Source: Novosphingobium sediminicola
GTDB taxonomy: Bacteria > Pseudomonadota > Alphaproteobacteria > Sphingomonadales > Sphingomonadaceae
Direction: 5' to 3'
Assembly: GCF_014196525.1 (NCBI RefSeq)
Contig: NZ_JACIDX010000026.1
Coordinates: 1-51,612, forward strand
Length of the DNA stretch: 51,612 bases
Shown here: piece after piece, positions 43,346-51,517 of the stretch
Position numbering within the stretch: the first letter of the stretch is position 1
Layout: each line of letters opens with the position of its first letter
Notes under the pieces: model-generated
Database searches by the model: none
The model's input: the letters and a program-made list of their open reading frames with translations, nothing else
What the model was told of the DNA's origin: nothing
Position numbers and translations under genes: made by a program

Positions 43346-43624
43346 ATGAGCCATGTTGCGGCAGAAAAGCAAAAGCTCCTCAATCGGCTGAAACGGTTGA
43401 AAGGACAGGTTGATGCGCTGGAACGCGCCGTCAGCGGCGATGTCGAATGCGCCCGCGTGCTGCAACAGGCCACCGCCTGTCGCGGCGCGCTCGAAGGCTT
43501 CATCGCCGAGGTGATCGAGGATCACATCCGCGAACATATGATCGAGCCGGACCTGCCCGTCAGCGACCCCAAAGTGCAGGCCGCCGAGGAACTGGTGGCG
43601 ATCGTCAGGGCCTATCTTCGGTAA
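43346..43624 (+). CDS. CsoR/RcnR/FrmR-family repressor with RcnR-like metal ligand set
   Basis: 92 aa all-helical repressor (LNRLKRLKGQVDALERAVSG, ARVLQQATACRGALEGFIAE, VIEDHIREHM). Counting from ATG 43346, His3, Cys35, His60 and His64 are all present. This is the nickel/cobalt ligand set of RcnR; FrmR-type aldehyde sensors have Glu at 64. Cys45 is extra. It lies behind a G-tract palindrome and is divergent from the porin/ABC operon. No RcnA-type exporter is adjacent, so its target beyond itself is open. Confidence 0.88.
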   Translation: MSHVAAEKQKLLNRLKRLKGQVDALERAVSGDVECARVLQQATACRGALEGFIAEVIEDHIREHMIEPDLPVSDPKVQAAEELVAIVRAYLR

Positions 43625-43706
43625 AGCGCTGGCCTCCACACCGGACTTCCCGACCGGCGTATCGCACGGCTTGCATGCGCGGCTTTGCGCCGCCAGACTT
43701 GCGCCC

Positions 43707-44870
43707 ATGACCATTGAACTTTCCCTTCGTGACGCCAGACGCATTGCGCTATCGGCGCAAGGTTTCGGGGGGCGACAGTCCGCGCGCCCGGCGGCGGGGC
43801 AAATGCGCCGCGTGCTGGACAGGCTCGGCTTGTTTCAGATCGACAGCGTGAACGTGTTGACGCGGGCGCATTACCTCCCGGCCTTTTCGCGCCTCGGCCC
43901 GTATGATCGCGCCGATCTGGAGCAGGCGGCGTGGGGCGCCCGACGGCACCGCCGCATGTTCGAATACTGGGCCCATGAGGCCTCGCTGCTGCCGCTCGAT
44001 CTTCATCCTCTGCTGCGCTGGCGCATGGCGCGGGCGGAGCGCGGCGAGATCGGATACCCCGCCTTGCGGCGCTTTGCGACCGAGCGCCGTCAGGAAGCGC
44101 AATGCGTGCTCGACAGGATCGCGGCGGAAGGCCCGCTGACCGCCGCCGATTTCGAGAACGGGGCAAGCAAGAGCGGCTGGTGGGAATGGAGCCATACCAA
44201 ACACGCCCTCGAATGGCTGTTCTGGTCCGGGCAGATCACCACCTCCACGCGGCGGGGAAGTTTCGCGCGGGTCTATGATCTGCCGGAACGTGTTTTGCCG
44301 CAAAAGATTTTGGCCCTGCCCACGCCGGACGCCGCAACCGCGCAGCAAGAGCTTATCGCCCGCAGCGCCATGGCTTTGGGCGTGGCGACCTTGGCCGATT
44401 TGCGCGACTATTATCGCCTCAAACCGGACGAGGCCGATCACGCCATCGCGGCGCAGGTCGATGCCGGCCTTCTCGTGCCGGTGCGGGTCGAGGACTGGAC
44501 GCAAAAGGCCTGGATGCACCGCGACACCCGCACGCCTCGCAAGATCACCGGCGCCGCGCTGCTTGCGCCTTTCGATCCGCTGATATGGGAGCGCGGCCGC
44601 ACCGAAAGGCTGTTCGGGTTCCGCTACCGCATCGAGATCTATGTGCCGCAGGAAAAGCGCGCGCATGGCTATTATGTCCTGCCCTTCCTGATGGACGAGG
44701 CTCTGGTCGCGCGCGTCGATCTGAAAGCTGACCGCGCGGCGGGCCTCCTCCTCGCCCATCGCATAACGCTTGAACCCAATGCTCCGGCCGAGACCTTGGA
44801 GCGGCTTCGGAGCGAACTTGAACGCATGGCGTCATGGCTTGGCCTCGCAGGGGTGCGTGTGGCGGAATAG
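43707..44870 (+). CDS. YcaQ-family winged-helix DNA glycosylase (interstrand crosslink repair type)
   Basis: About 387 aa of the HTH_42/AlkX (YcaQ) family, whose members remove alkylated or crosslinked bases. The N-terminal part has LSLRDARRIALSAQGF, and then LGLFQIDSVNVLTRAHYLP containing the QxD catalytic motif, followed by FEYWAHEASLLP. The C-terminal half has the conserved LLAPFDPLIWERGRTERLF then FRYRIEIYVPQEKR. ATG 43707 is chosen over an upstream in-frame start. It stands 82 bp after the RcnR-like gene and may share its transcript. Confidence 0.9.
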   Translation: MTIELSLRDARRIALSAQGFGGRQSARPAAGQMRRVLDRLGLFQIDSVNVLTRAHYLPAFSRLGPYDRADLEQAAWGARRHRRMFEYWAHEASLLPLDLHPLLRWRMARAERGEIGYPALRRFATERRQEAQCVLDRIAAEGPLTAADFENGASKSGWWEWSHTKHALEWLFWSGQITTSTRRGSFARVYDLPERVLPQKILALPTPDAATAQQELIARSAMALGVATLADLRDYYRLKPDEADHAIAAQVDAGLLVPVRVEDWTQKAWMHRDTRTPRKITGAALLAPFDPLIWERGRTERLFGFRYRIEIYVPQEKRAHGYYVLPFLMDEALVARVDLKADRAAGLLLAHRITLEPNAPAETLERLRSELERMASWLGLAGVRVAE

Positions 44871-44911
44871 CGCGGGAGCAATCAGGACTGCTCCACGCGC
44901 GGTCCGCCTTC

Positions 44912-45799
44912 CTACCGCAGCGGGAGGAACAGATCGGTTATCGCCTCCTGCTCGGGCACGTCCGGAAAGAAGCGGACGCGTTGGGCATAGAGCGGAAAGT
45001 CCCGCAATTCCTCTCCGCTGAGGGGCAGCCATGTGCCGTAGAGAAATTCCGCCGCCGGGCGCAGATCATCGCTGTTGCCCATCACGCGCAGCACCGCGCA
45101 ACGCCCGCCCGGAATGACGCCTGCCTCAACCCCAACGTCGGCCGCTGTCAACGGACGGCGGATTTCAGTGGCGAGGTCAAGGCGATAGGCGTCCGGGCCG
45201 CTGATCTCCGGGTCGGTGTGAAAGATCGTGTAGGTGGCATGATCGGCGGCGCGCACGCCGTTGCCCTTGCGCCACGCGATAAAGCGCCGGATCGTATCGC
45301 CAAGGCGCTGCGGATCGCCGCAATGGCTCATCAGCGCGATGGTTATATCGGACACCTCGCGCAAGGAAACATCGTCGCTGGAAAATTGCTGGGTCATGAT
45401 ACGGCTCCTAGCCTTGGAAAGCGGCGCCATTGCCGCCTCCCATGCCGCCCAGTCCGGTTGTTCCCGAAAGGCCAGCGGCGCCTGCCCGATGCGCTGACGA
45501 AAGGCGCGGGCGAAACTGTCGGGCGCTTCATAGCCCGCCTCGAACGCGATGTGGGTCACGGTCTCGGCGCGATAGGCCAATTGCGATGCAGCCCGTTTCA
45601 TCCGCGCCATCTGCACATAGCGGTGGAGCGACATGCCAAACATGGCGCTGAACTGCCGGTGGAAATGATAGGGTGAAAAGGCCGCAACCCCGCTCAGCAC
45701 ATCAAGCCCAAGATCGCCGTCGAGATGGCGGTGGATATGATCGACCACCCGCTGCATACGCAGCAGATAGCGGGCTTCGGTCGTGTCGGTAGCGGTCAT
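44912..45799 (-). CDS. AraC-family regulator with GyrI-like effector domain
   Basis: 295 aa. The N-terminal third is a double HTH of the MarA/Rob type (LDVLSGVAAFSPYHFHRQFS, ETVTHIAFEAGYEAPDSFAR, RIGQAPLAFR). The remaining two thirds form a GyrI-like/SOUL-type ligand-binding domain (SLREVSDITIALMSHCGD, AAEFLYGTWLPLSGEELRDF, DLFLPLR). Such fusions sense small hydrophobic or cationic compounds. ATG 45799 has AGGAAG upstream. No obvious target is adjacent. Confidence 0.9.
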   Translation of the reverse strand: MTATDTTEARYLLRMQRVVDHIHRHLDGDLGLDVLSGVAAFSPYHFHRQFSAMFGMSLHRYVQMARMKRAASQLAYRAETVTHIAFEAGYEAPDSFARAFRQRIGQAPLAFREQPDWAAWEAAMAPLSKARSRIMTQQFSSDDVSLREVSDITIALMSHCGDPQRLGDTIRRFIAWRKGNGVRAADHATYTIFHTDPEISGPDAYRLDLATEIRRPLTAADVGVEAGVIPGGRCAVLRVMGNSDDLRPAAEFLYGTWLPLSGEELRDFPLYAQRVRFFPDVPEQEAITDLFLPLR

Positions 45800-45883
45800 C
45801 GGGAACTTCCTGGGTGATGGCCCCTTCTCTTAGCCATGGAGGCAGGGGCCCCGCTCGACCGTTCTTGCGCAATGCTGCCTCGC

Positions 45884-46543
45884 TTATGAGCGACCCTTGC
45901 GGCTCTGCCAGAACCACCAGGAATAGATCGTCGGGACCAAGGCGGCAAAGAGCGCCGCGCCCACCAGCAATCCGCCGCGCACAGCCATTGGCACCGGCAA
46001 GACCGAAGCCAGCATGACAGCAAGGCCCGCAAGAATGAAAAGGCGCGCGGCAAGCCGGTGCGTGGCAATCCAGTTTTCGGTATCGGTCAGCGTCCATGGC
46101 GTGCGGATGCCGACGAAAAAGCCCGGCCGCGACTTGGGCAGCACATTGCCCAGCGCGACCAGCATGGCGCCCGCGCCAAAACTTACCAACGAGACGGGGA
46201 GCACGATGCCGAAAGCCGGACCCGCAATCTGCGCGAACACCAGCGTCATCAGTATCAGCAGCGAAATCCAGCCGACCCGCAGCACTTGCGCCGATTGCGC
46301 CATCCGCTCCTGCAAGGGCTCGATGCTGGGCAGAACGGCGAACAACGCGCCCAACAGCGCAACCATCAGCGGCGCGATGAACAGCGCGCGCGCCGCAGGC
46401 ATGGAGCCGTTGGGCGTGCCGTCCGCCGCCCAATGCGTGATCAGCCGCGCGCCTTCGGGCAGGCGCATCAGCGCCAGCGCCCCCATCGCAGCCATCAGCG
46501 CGGCAAGCAGCAGGCTCGCCATCAAAAGGCCTTTCACTTTCAT
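45884..46543 (-). CDS. SdpI-family integral membrane protein
   Basis: 219 aa with six hydrophobic helices. It has the DUF1648-like N-terminal part (GARLITHWAADGTPNGSMP) and the SdpI signature LPKSRPGFFVGIRTPWTLTD then ENWIATHRLAARLF. In Bacillus, SdpI is the immunity protein against the SdpC toxin and also sequesters the SdpR repressor; here no toxin genes are linked. The start overlaps the ArsR-type gene stop as ATGA, matching the sdpR-sdpI order. Confidence 0.87.
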   Translation of the reverse strand: MKVKGLLMASLLLAALMAAMGALALMRLPEGARLITHWAADGTPNGSMPAARALFIAPLMVALLGALFAVLPSIEPLQERMAQSAQVLRVGWISLLILMTLVFAQIAGPAFGIVLPVSLVSFGAGAMLVALGNVLPKSRPGFFVGIRTPWTLTDTENWIATHRLAARLFILAGLAVMLASVLPVPMAVRGGLLVGAALFAALVPTIYSWWFWQSRKGRS

Positions 46544-46860
46544 GCTGTTTCTCCCTTTGGCGGACAGGTTTTGGCCGAAGCGCTTTGGGCCGAAGTGCTT
46601 TGGCCGGTGCGCACCCGGTTCATGAACCCCATCACCGCCTCTTCGAGCACCGAAAGGTTCAGTGTGTAAAGGATGGTCCCGCCACGGTTTTCGCCTAAAA
46701 TCAGGCCTGCGGATTTCAGCTTGGCGAAATGGCCGGACATGGTCGGTTTGGAGACCGGGAAATGGTCGGCCAGTTCGCCCGCGGTCATTCCTCCGCGCTT
46801 GAGCAGTTCCAGCACCTCGCGGCGAATCGGATGGGAGAGAGCGTCGAAGACAACGTTCAT
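46540..46860 (-). CDS. ArsR/SdpR-type autorepressor
   Basis: 106 aa winged-helix regulator: FDALSHPIRREVLELLKRGG then MTAGELADHFPVSKPTMSGH and the wing KSAGLILGENRGGTILYTLN. It has no metal-binding Cys pair in the recognition region, so it is of the SdpR rather than the metal-sensing ArsR type. It is coupled to the SdpI-like gene by an ATGA overlap. An 18-bp palindrome lies 6 bp upstream of its ATG. Confidence 0.88.
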   Translation of the reverse strand: MNVVFDALSHPIRREVLELLKRGGMTAGELADHFPVSKPTMSGHFAKLKSAGLILGENRGGTILYTLNLSVLEEAVMGFMNRVRTGQSTSAQSASAKTCPPKGETA

Positions 46861-46865
46861 AGCTA

Positions 46866-46883
46866 TTTAGCTAATACGCTAAA
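46866..46883. promoter_or_regulatory. Palindrome upstream of the sdpR-sdpI-like operon
   Basis: TTTAGC-TAATAC-GCTAAA, perfect 6-6-6 inverted repeat, 6 bp before the ATG of the ArsR-type gene. It is placed to overlap the promoter and leader of that operon and is the probable autorepressor site. Confidence 0.6.
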
Positions 46884-47072
46884 CAACAAATCGCAAGTAG
46901 TTTGTGGGGCGACTTGCGGGGCCGGCCGCCCATCGGTCCTTGGCGGCGCCGGTCCCTTTCGTCGCGCCTCCATTCTCGTCGCATGGGGAGAGCAATTCGT
47001 CCGTCGACACGGAACCGACCCGGAGGGCATGGGTTTGCCCAGCAGGGATCTGCGCGCCCAGGGAGAAGCAGC

Positions 47073-47483
47073 ATGACAAAAATGATCTTCGTGAATTTGC
47101 CGGTGACCGACCTGCCCCGCGCCATGCGTTTTTACGATGCGCTGGGTTTCACCAACAACCCGCAGTTCAGCGACGACAACTCCGCCTGCATGGTGTGGAG
47201 CGAGACGATCAGCGTGATGCTGCTTACCCATGACAAATGGCGCGTTTTCACCAGCCGCCCGATCCCGCCCGCAACATCGAGCGAAGTGATGCTGGCCATC
47301 TCCTGCGAAAGCCGCGAGGCGGTGGACCGGATGAACGAGGCCGCCGATGCGCATGGCGGTCAGGCGGACGTCAATCCCGTGCAGGATCTCGGCTTCATGT
47401 ATAACCGCAATCTTGCCGATCCCGACGGGCATGTCTGGGAGGCCTTCTGGATGGATATGAGCGCCATGCCCGCCGAAGAATGA
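47073..47483 (+). CDS. VOC-family (glyoxalase/bleomycin-resistance fold) protein
   Basis: 136 aa made of two beta-alpha-beta-beta-beta halves. Typical elements are FVNLPVTDLPRAMRFYDALGF at the start and NRNLADPDGHVWEAFWMD at the end. ATG 47073 has GGGAGAAG upstream. This lactoylglutathione-lyase-like group includes many proteins of unknown substrate. It is divergent from the SdpR-like gene by 212 bp. Confidence 0.88.
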   Translation: MTKMIFVNLPVTDLPRAMRFYDALGFTNNPQFSDDNSACMVWSETISVMLLTHDKWRVFTSRPIPPATSSEVMLAISCESREAVDRMNEAADAHGGQADVNPVQDLGFMYNRNLADPDGHVWEAFWMDMSAMPAEE

Positions 47484-47739
47484 GGCGGAAAGAGCGGAGC
47501 GCGGCCCGATCACGGCGGCTGGGAATTGCAGGCCTATGTCCGCACTGTCACCGACAAGCTGGTGGTGGCCAATGTCTATGAATTTCAGCCTCCGCGCATC
47601 TTTGGCCTGCGCGGAGGCTTGGGCATCTCTTCGGTCACCTGATACGCGCCCCAATGAGCCAGCGGAAGGTTCTGGAAGATGCCCGTGTGATGATCGATCC
47701 GTAAACGGCAGGTGGAAACGCCGTATTTGAACCTGCCGA
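47484..47739. other. Intergenic region with a possible coding remnant
   Basis: 256 bp between the VOC gene and the end of the GMC oxidoreductase gene. A plus-strand frame at 47502-47642 reads DHGGWELQAYVRTVTDKLV and ends at a stop after GGLGISSVT. It looks protein-like but has no start codon. I cannot assign a family. Confidence 0.35.
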
Positions 47740-49383
47740 CTATGATAAGTCGGCTCGAACTCCCGCCCAATCCTGCTGGATGAGTTCTGCGGCACGCCAT
47801 GCCACCCCCATAGCCGGGCCATTGGTGTTGCCTGAGGGCGGCGAAGGCATGACTGAGCAATCGACTATGCGCAGCCCATTGATGCCGTGGACACACAACC
47901 GCGAGTCCACCACCGAATCCTCAGCGCTGTGGCCCATGCGGCATGTGCCTGTCGCATGAACGCCGGGGCTGACCAGCCATTCCAGCGCCTGCGCGATCTC
48001 ATCGTCGGTCTGGTACTGCTCGCCCGGCGAGACTTCGCGAACAGTATAGTCGGCCAGTGCGGGTTGGGCGGCAAAGCGACGGCACAGACGCACCATCTCG
48101 ATCAGGTCCCGCTTGTCATCGGGGTGGCCCCACCAATTGGCGTCCACCATCACCGGGACCGCAATGTCATTCGACTGGATGGCGACACTGCCGCGCGACT
48201 TAGGCCGAAGGTAATAGCCGTTGAGCGTATACCCCGGCTCCTGCTCCAGCGCACCGCGGCCTGGGTCTGCCTTGATTTCCTCGCTGGAGCGCATCGAGAA
48301 GGGGCCAAAGCCGATCTGCACTTCGGGCCAGTGCTTGGGCGCCTTCATCGCGATCAGCGCGGTCAATTCAGGCGACGTGTAGGCCATCATGCCGGTGCGG
48401 GTGAGGTAATATTGCAAAACATGCTTTACAGCCCGCCAGCCCGAGAACTCGGTGTTGAAGCCGCGATAGTTCTTCATGCGGAAGGACAGTGACAGCATGA
48501 TATGGTCAGCCAGATTGCGGCCTACAGCGGGCAGTTCCTTGACCACCGGCACACCGGCAGCCTCCAGCACATCGCGCGGGCCGACGCCCGAGATCTGGAG
48601 CAACTTAGGGCTTTGCAGCGTTCCGGCGCTCAGGATCACTTCGCGGCGGGCGATGACTTCAATGGTCTGCCCATGATGGCGATAACGCAAGCCGGTGGCT
48701 TTATCGCCCTTGATTATCACCTTCTCGACCAAAGCCTCGGTCTTGACCGTCAGATTGGGGCGGTTCATCGCAGGCTTCAGGAATGCGCGATAGGACGAGG
48801 CGCGGCGCCCGCGCCGATCCACCGTCGCCTGCGTATATCCTATGCCCTGCGTGTCGGGCGTGTTGATGTCGGCCAGCACAGGCAGGCCAAACTGCTCACC
48901 TGCCCTCTTCACCGCGTCGAGGAATTTCGAGCGATAGGGCAGTTCGGTGATCTGCAGCGGCCCGCTGCGTCCGCGCGAAGGATGGGCGTGGGGATAGCGA
49001 TAGCTCTCCATTTCGCCAAAGCAGCGCGCCATGTCCTGCCATGACCATTCGTTCAGCCCCTGCTGTGCCCAGCTGTCATAGTCGGCGGCAAGCCCGCGCA
49101 GATACCAGGTGCCGTTGGTCGAGCTTGATCCGCCAAGCCCGCGCCCATAGAACCATGTCTCACCCGCTGGGCGGCCTTGCTGCTCCTTGACAGGGAAGTG
49201 CCAGAAATATTTCGGATTACCCCACATTTTGAGGAAAGCGCGCGGCATCCGAACAATCTCGGCCTCATTGTCGCCGCCAGCCTCCAGCAAGAGCACCGAC
49301 TGTCGCCCATCTGCGCTCAATCTTTCGGCCAGAACCGCGCCTGAAGAACCGGCGCCAACGATGATATAGTCATATTCTGCCAT
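47740..49383 (-). CDS. GMC-family FAD-dependent oxidoreductase (choline/alcohol dehydrogenase type)
   Basis: About 547 aa flavoenzyme. FAD-binding YDYIIVGAGSSGAVLAERLS at the N-terminus, then LLEAGG, the GMC signature 1 (GRGLGGSSSTNGTWYLRG), signature 2 (GTLQSPKLLQISGVG) and the C-terminal active-site region GVHATGTCRMGHSAEDSVVD with the catalytic His. ATG 49383 (MAEYDY) is preferred to ATG 49401. It oxidises an alcohol, substrate unknown. It follows the MFS gene by 25 nt, suggesting import then oxidation of one compound. Confidence 0.9.
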   Translation of the reverse strand: MAEYDYIIVGAGSSGAVLAERLSADGRQSVLLLEAGGDNEAEIVRMPRAFLKMWGNPKYFWHFPVKEQQGRPAGETWFYGRGLGGSSSTNGTWYLRGLAADYDSWAQQGLNEWSWQDMARCFGEMESYRYPHAHPSRGRSGPLQITELPYRSKFLDAVKRAGEQFGLPVLADINTPDTQGIGYTQATVDRRGRRASSYRAFLKPAMNRPNLTVKTEALVEKVIIKGDKATGLRYRHHGQTIEVIARREVILSAGTLQSPKLLQISGVGPRDVLEAAGVPVVKELPAVGRNLADHIMLSLSFRMKNYRGFNTEFSGWRAVKHVLQYYLTRTGMMAYTSPELTALIAMKAPKHWPEVQIGFGPFSMRSSEEIKADPGRGALEQEPGYTLNGYYLRPKSRGSVAIQSNDIAVPVMVDANWWGHPDDKRDLIEMVRLCRRFAAQPALADYTVREVSPGEQYQTDDEIAQALEWLVSPGVHATGTCRMGHSAEDSVVDSRLCVHGINGLRIVDCSVMPSPPSGNTNGPAMGVAWRAAELIQQDWAGVRADLS

Positions 49384-49408
49384 TACGATGCCCAAATCCA
49401 TGCTTTGA

Positions 49409-50617
49409 TTAATGTGTGTTGTTCTGGCGTTCGCGCAGCGCGAATGCGCCCAGCGCGGTGATCAGCCCTGCCACGCCCACTGCGCCCACCGCTGGATAAA
49501 GCCCGCCCAGTAGCGCAGACAGGCCGGTGATCATCGGCGGGCACAGGAATGTGCCGGTAAAGAAAGAGGTGACCCAAATGCCCATGACGCGCCCGCGCTG
49601 GGTCACCGGCAACAGCGCCTGCCCCCATGCCATCAGGACAGGAATCACGAAACCGGCGCCAAATTGCTGGATCAGCGAACTCACTATCACCCCGTTGAGC
49701 GTGGTGGAAAAGCTGAGCACCAGCATGCCCGCACCCATCGCCGCGCTGGAGAGCGCCAAAAGCCGCGTGACGTGCCAGTCATGGATGCGGCGATAGGTTA
49801 GCGCGCCGATCAAATAGCCGATATTGGAGGCCGCCTGCATCAGACCTACCGTGGTGGATGAGGTGATGCCAACCATGCCCAGCGCGGCGGCGAAATTCAG
49901 CGGCATGACGTAATAAATCAGCGAACAGAGCAGTGTGACCGCACCGATCACGCTGGCGATGCGCCAAGGATAGGGGGGCACGGCCACCTCTCCATCGCCT
50001 GCCTGCTGCTTTTCATAAACCGGCGGCTCGTCGATATAGAGCCAGGCCATGATGACAGCGGGCACCACAAAGAGGTAAATCGCAAAAGGCCCGCGCCAGC
50101 TGATATCGGCAAGCGCTCCGCCCGCTGCCAACAAGACCATGCCGGCAATGGTGATGGCGATGCCCACCATGGAAACCCACTTGTGCCGCTGCTCGCCAAA
50201 ATAGTCGCCGATCAGCGCGCTCGACACGGTGACAACGCAGGCTTCGGCAATCCCCAACACCGCACGACTAGCGACGATCAGCCCCAGCTTTTCGGTCAAA
50301 ATCGGGACCAGCCCCATGATGAGATAGGCCGTAATGCCCCACACAAATATGCGGCGGCGGCCGAAGCGGTCCGCCAGAACGCCCGCGAAGGGAGCCGTCA
50401 GAGCTACAAACAGCGATGGCACCGTGACGATCATCGGCACCAGCAGCGATGCCATCGGGATATTCCCGAATTGCTGAAACAGCTTGGGAATGGCCGGGAA
50501 AAGCGAGACAATCGCCATGACGGGCAAAATCTGCGCGTAAACCAGCGTGATGCCCTTGGCCATGGGATGCCTTGGGCCGGAGCTGGCGTCCCATTCATGG
50601 GAGAGGGTTACGGTCAC
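49409..50617 (-). CDS. MFS transporter
   Basis: About 402 aa with 12 helices. The loop 2-3 motif GVLADRFGRRRIFVWG is the major facilitator signature. The start is set at GTG 50617, with ATG 50563 as alternative; the ORF extends to ATG 50692, but that would translate through a terminator hairpin. Its place before a GMC oxidoreductase and after a TBDR gene suggests inner-membrane uptake of an organic substrate; direction and substrate are not proven. Confidence 0.9.
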   Translation of the reverse strand: MTVTLSHEWDASSGPRHPMAKGITLVYAQILPVMAIVSLFPAIPKLFQQFGNIPMASLLVPMIVTVPSLFVALTAPFAGVLADRFGRRRIFVWGITAYLIMGLVPILTEKLGLIVASRAVLGIAEACVVTVSSALIGDYFGEQRHKWVSMVGIAITIAGMVLLAAGGALADISWRGPFAIYLFVVPAVIMAWLYIDEPPVYEKQQAGDGEVAVPPYPWRIASVIGAVTLLCSLIYYVMPLNFAAALGMVGITSSTTVGLMQAASNIGYLIGALTYRRIHDWHVTRLLALSSAAMGAGMLVLSFSTTLNGVIVSSLIQQFGAGFVIPVLMAWGQALLPVTQRGRVMGIWVTSFFTGTFLCPPMITGLSALLGGLYPAVGAVGVAGLITALGAFALRERQNNTH

Positions 50618-50649
50618 GTCTGTAAATTCCCATGATCTGTTTGTTGAGA

Positions 50650-50685
50650 AAAAGCGGGTGAACGGCCGCAGCCCGCTCACCCGCC
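50650..50685 (-). terminator. Rho-independent terminator after the truncated TBDR
   Basis: On the minus strand GCGGGTGAGCGG and CCGTTCACCCGC form a 12-bp stem with one wobble pair and a 7-nt loop, followed directly by TTTTTCTC. It lies 7 nt past the TBDR stop and before the MFS gene, separating the two transcripts. Confidence 0.8.
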
Positions 50686-50691
50686 CAGCCA

Positions 50692-51517
50692 TCAGTGCCT
50701 GTAGGTGAAGCGCAGGCCTATCGTGCGTACCGAGTCATTGTTGAAGCGCTGCACGGTCGACATCACACCATTGGTTGTGTCGCCCGGATACTGGCCGATC
50801 GAGTAGGGCTGGATGACGTTGAAGCAGTTCTTGCAGAACAGCGCTGCGGTCCAGTTATCGCTTTGCAGGCCGATGCGCGCGTCAACGCGGGTCACTTCCG
50901 GAAGGCGCTCGCTCGGCGAGAAGCCCGACAGGTAGGACGAGCGATGATAGAGGCCCAGACCAAGAATGCCCTTCAGATCGTTCTTCAGAGTGGGGGTGTA
51001 TTCCATCGACAGCGAAGAGCTGAACTTCGCCGACATCAGGATGGGCTGTCCCGCCGCGTTGAAGTAGCCATTGGTGCAGGTGGGGCTGACCTGACCAACA
51101 TAGCACTGTACACCGGCATAGGAGCCATACTTGGCATCCAGAATGCTGGCATTGCCCGAGAAGGACAGATCGCGGGTCGGCCGGTAGGTCAGGCTCAGGT
51201 CCACACCCTTGGTCGTTGCCGTGGCGGCGTTCTGCAGCGAGAAGGTCTGCAAGGTGTTGTTCCAGGATTGCACCTGCAGGTTCTGGAACTTCGTATAGAA
51301 GGCCGAAACGCTGTAGGTGACCGAGCGGCCCAGGAGCGAACCCTTCAGGCCGATTTCACCACCGTTCGAGATTTCCGGCGCAACGCGCACATCAGCGCCG
51401 ACACCCGGCGAGCTGTTCGAGAAACCGGGGCCCTTGTAGCCGCGACCATAAAAACCATAGACCAGCGTGGTCGGGGTGGCCTGCCAGTCAAGACCGATCT
51501 TGTAGCTGAAGTTCGAG
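50692..51517 (-). pseudogene. TonB-dependent receptor, C-terminal part only
   Basis: About 275 residues of a TBDR barrel: YKIGLDWQATPTTLVYGFYG with YKGPGFSNSSPG, PEISNGGEIGLKGSLLGR, GVDLSLTYRPTRDLSFSGN and the C-terminal IGLRFTYRH. The frame is open to about 51517, where the sequence changes to an IS-like end, so the plug and N-terminal barrel are missing from this window. Two cysteines in LFCKNCFN are unusual for a barrel strand. Function is lost unless the other half is restored. Confidence 0.8.

Noticed and set aside
43346..43624. Calling the CsoR-family protein FrmR (formaldehyde sensor)
   Set aside because: Position 64 is His and position 3 is His, as in RcnR; no formaldehyde dehydrogenase gene is adjacent.
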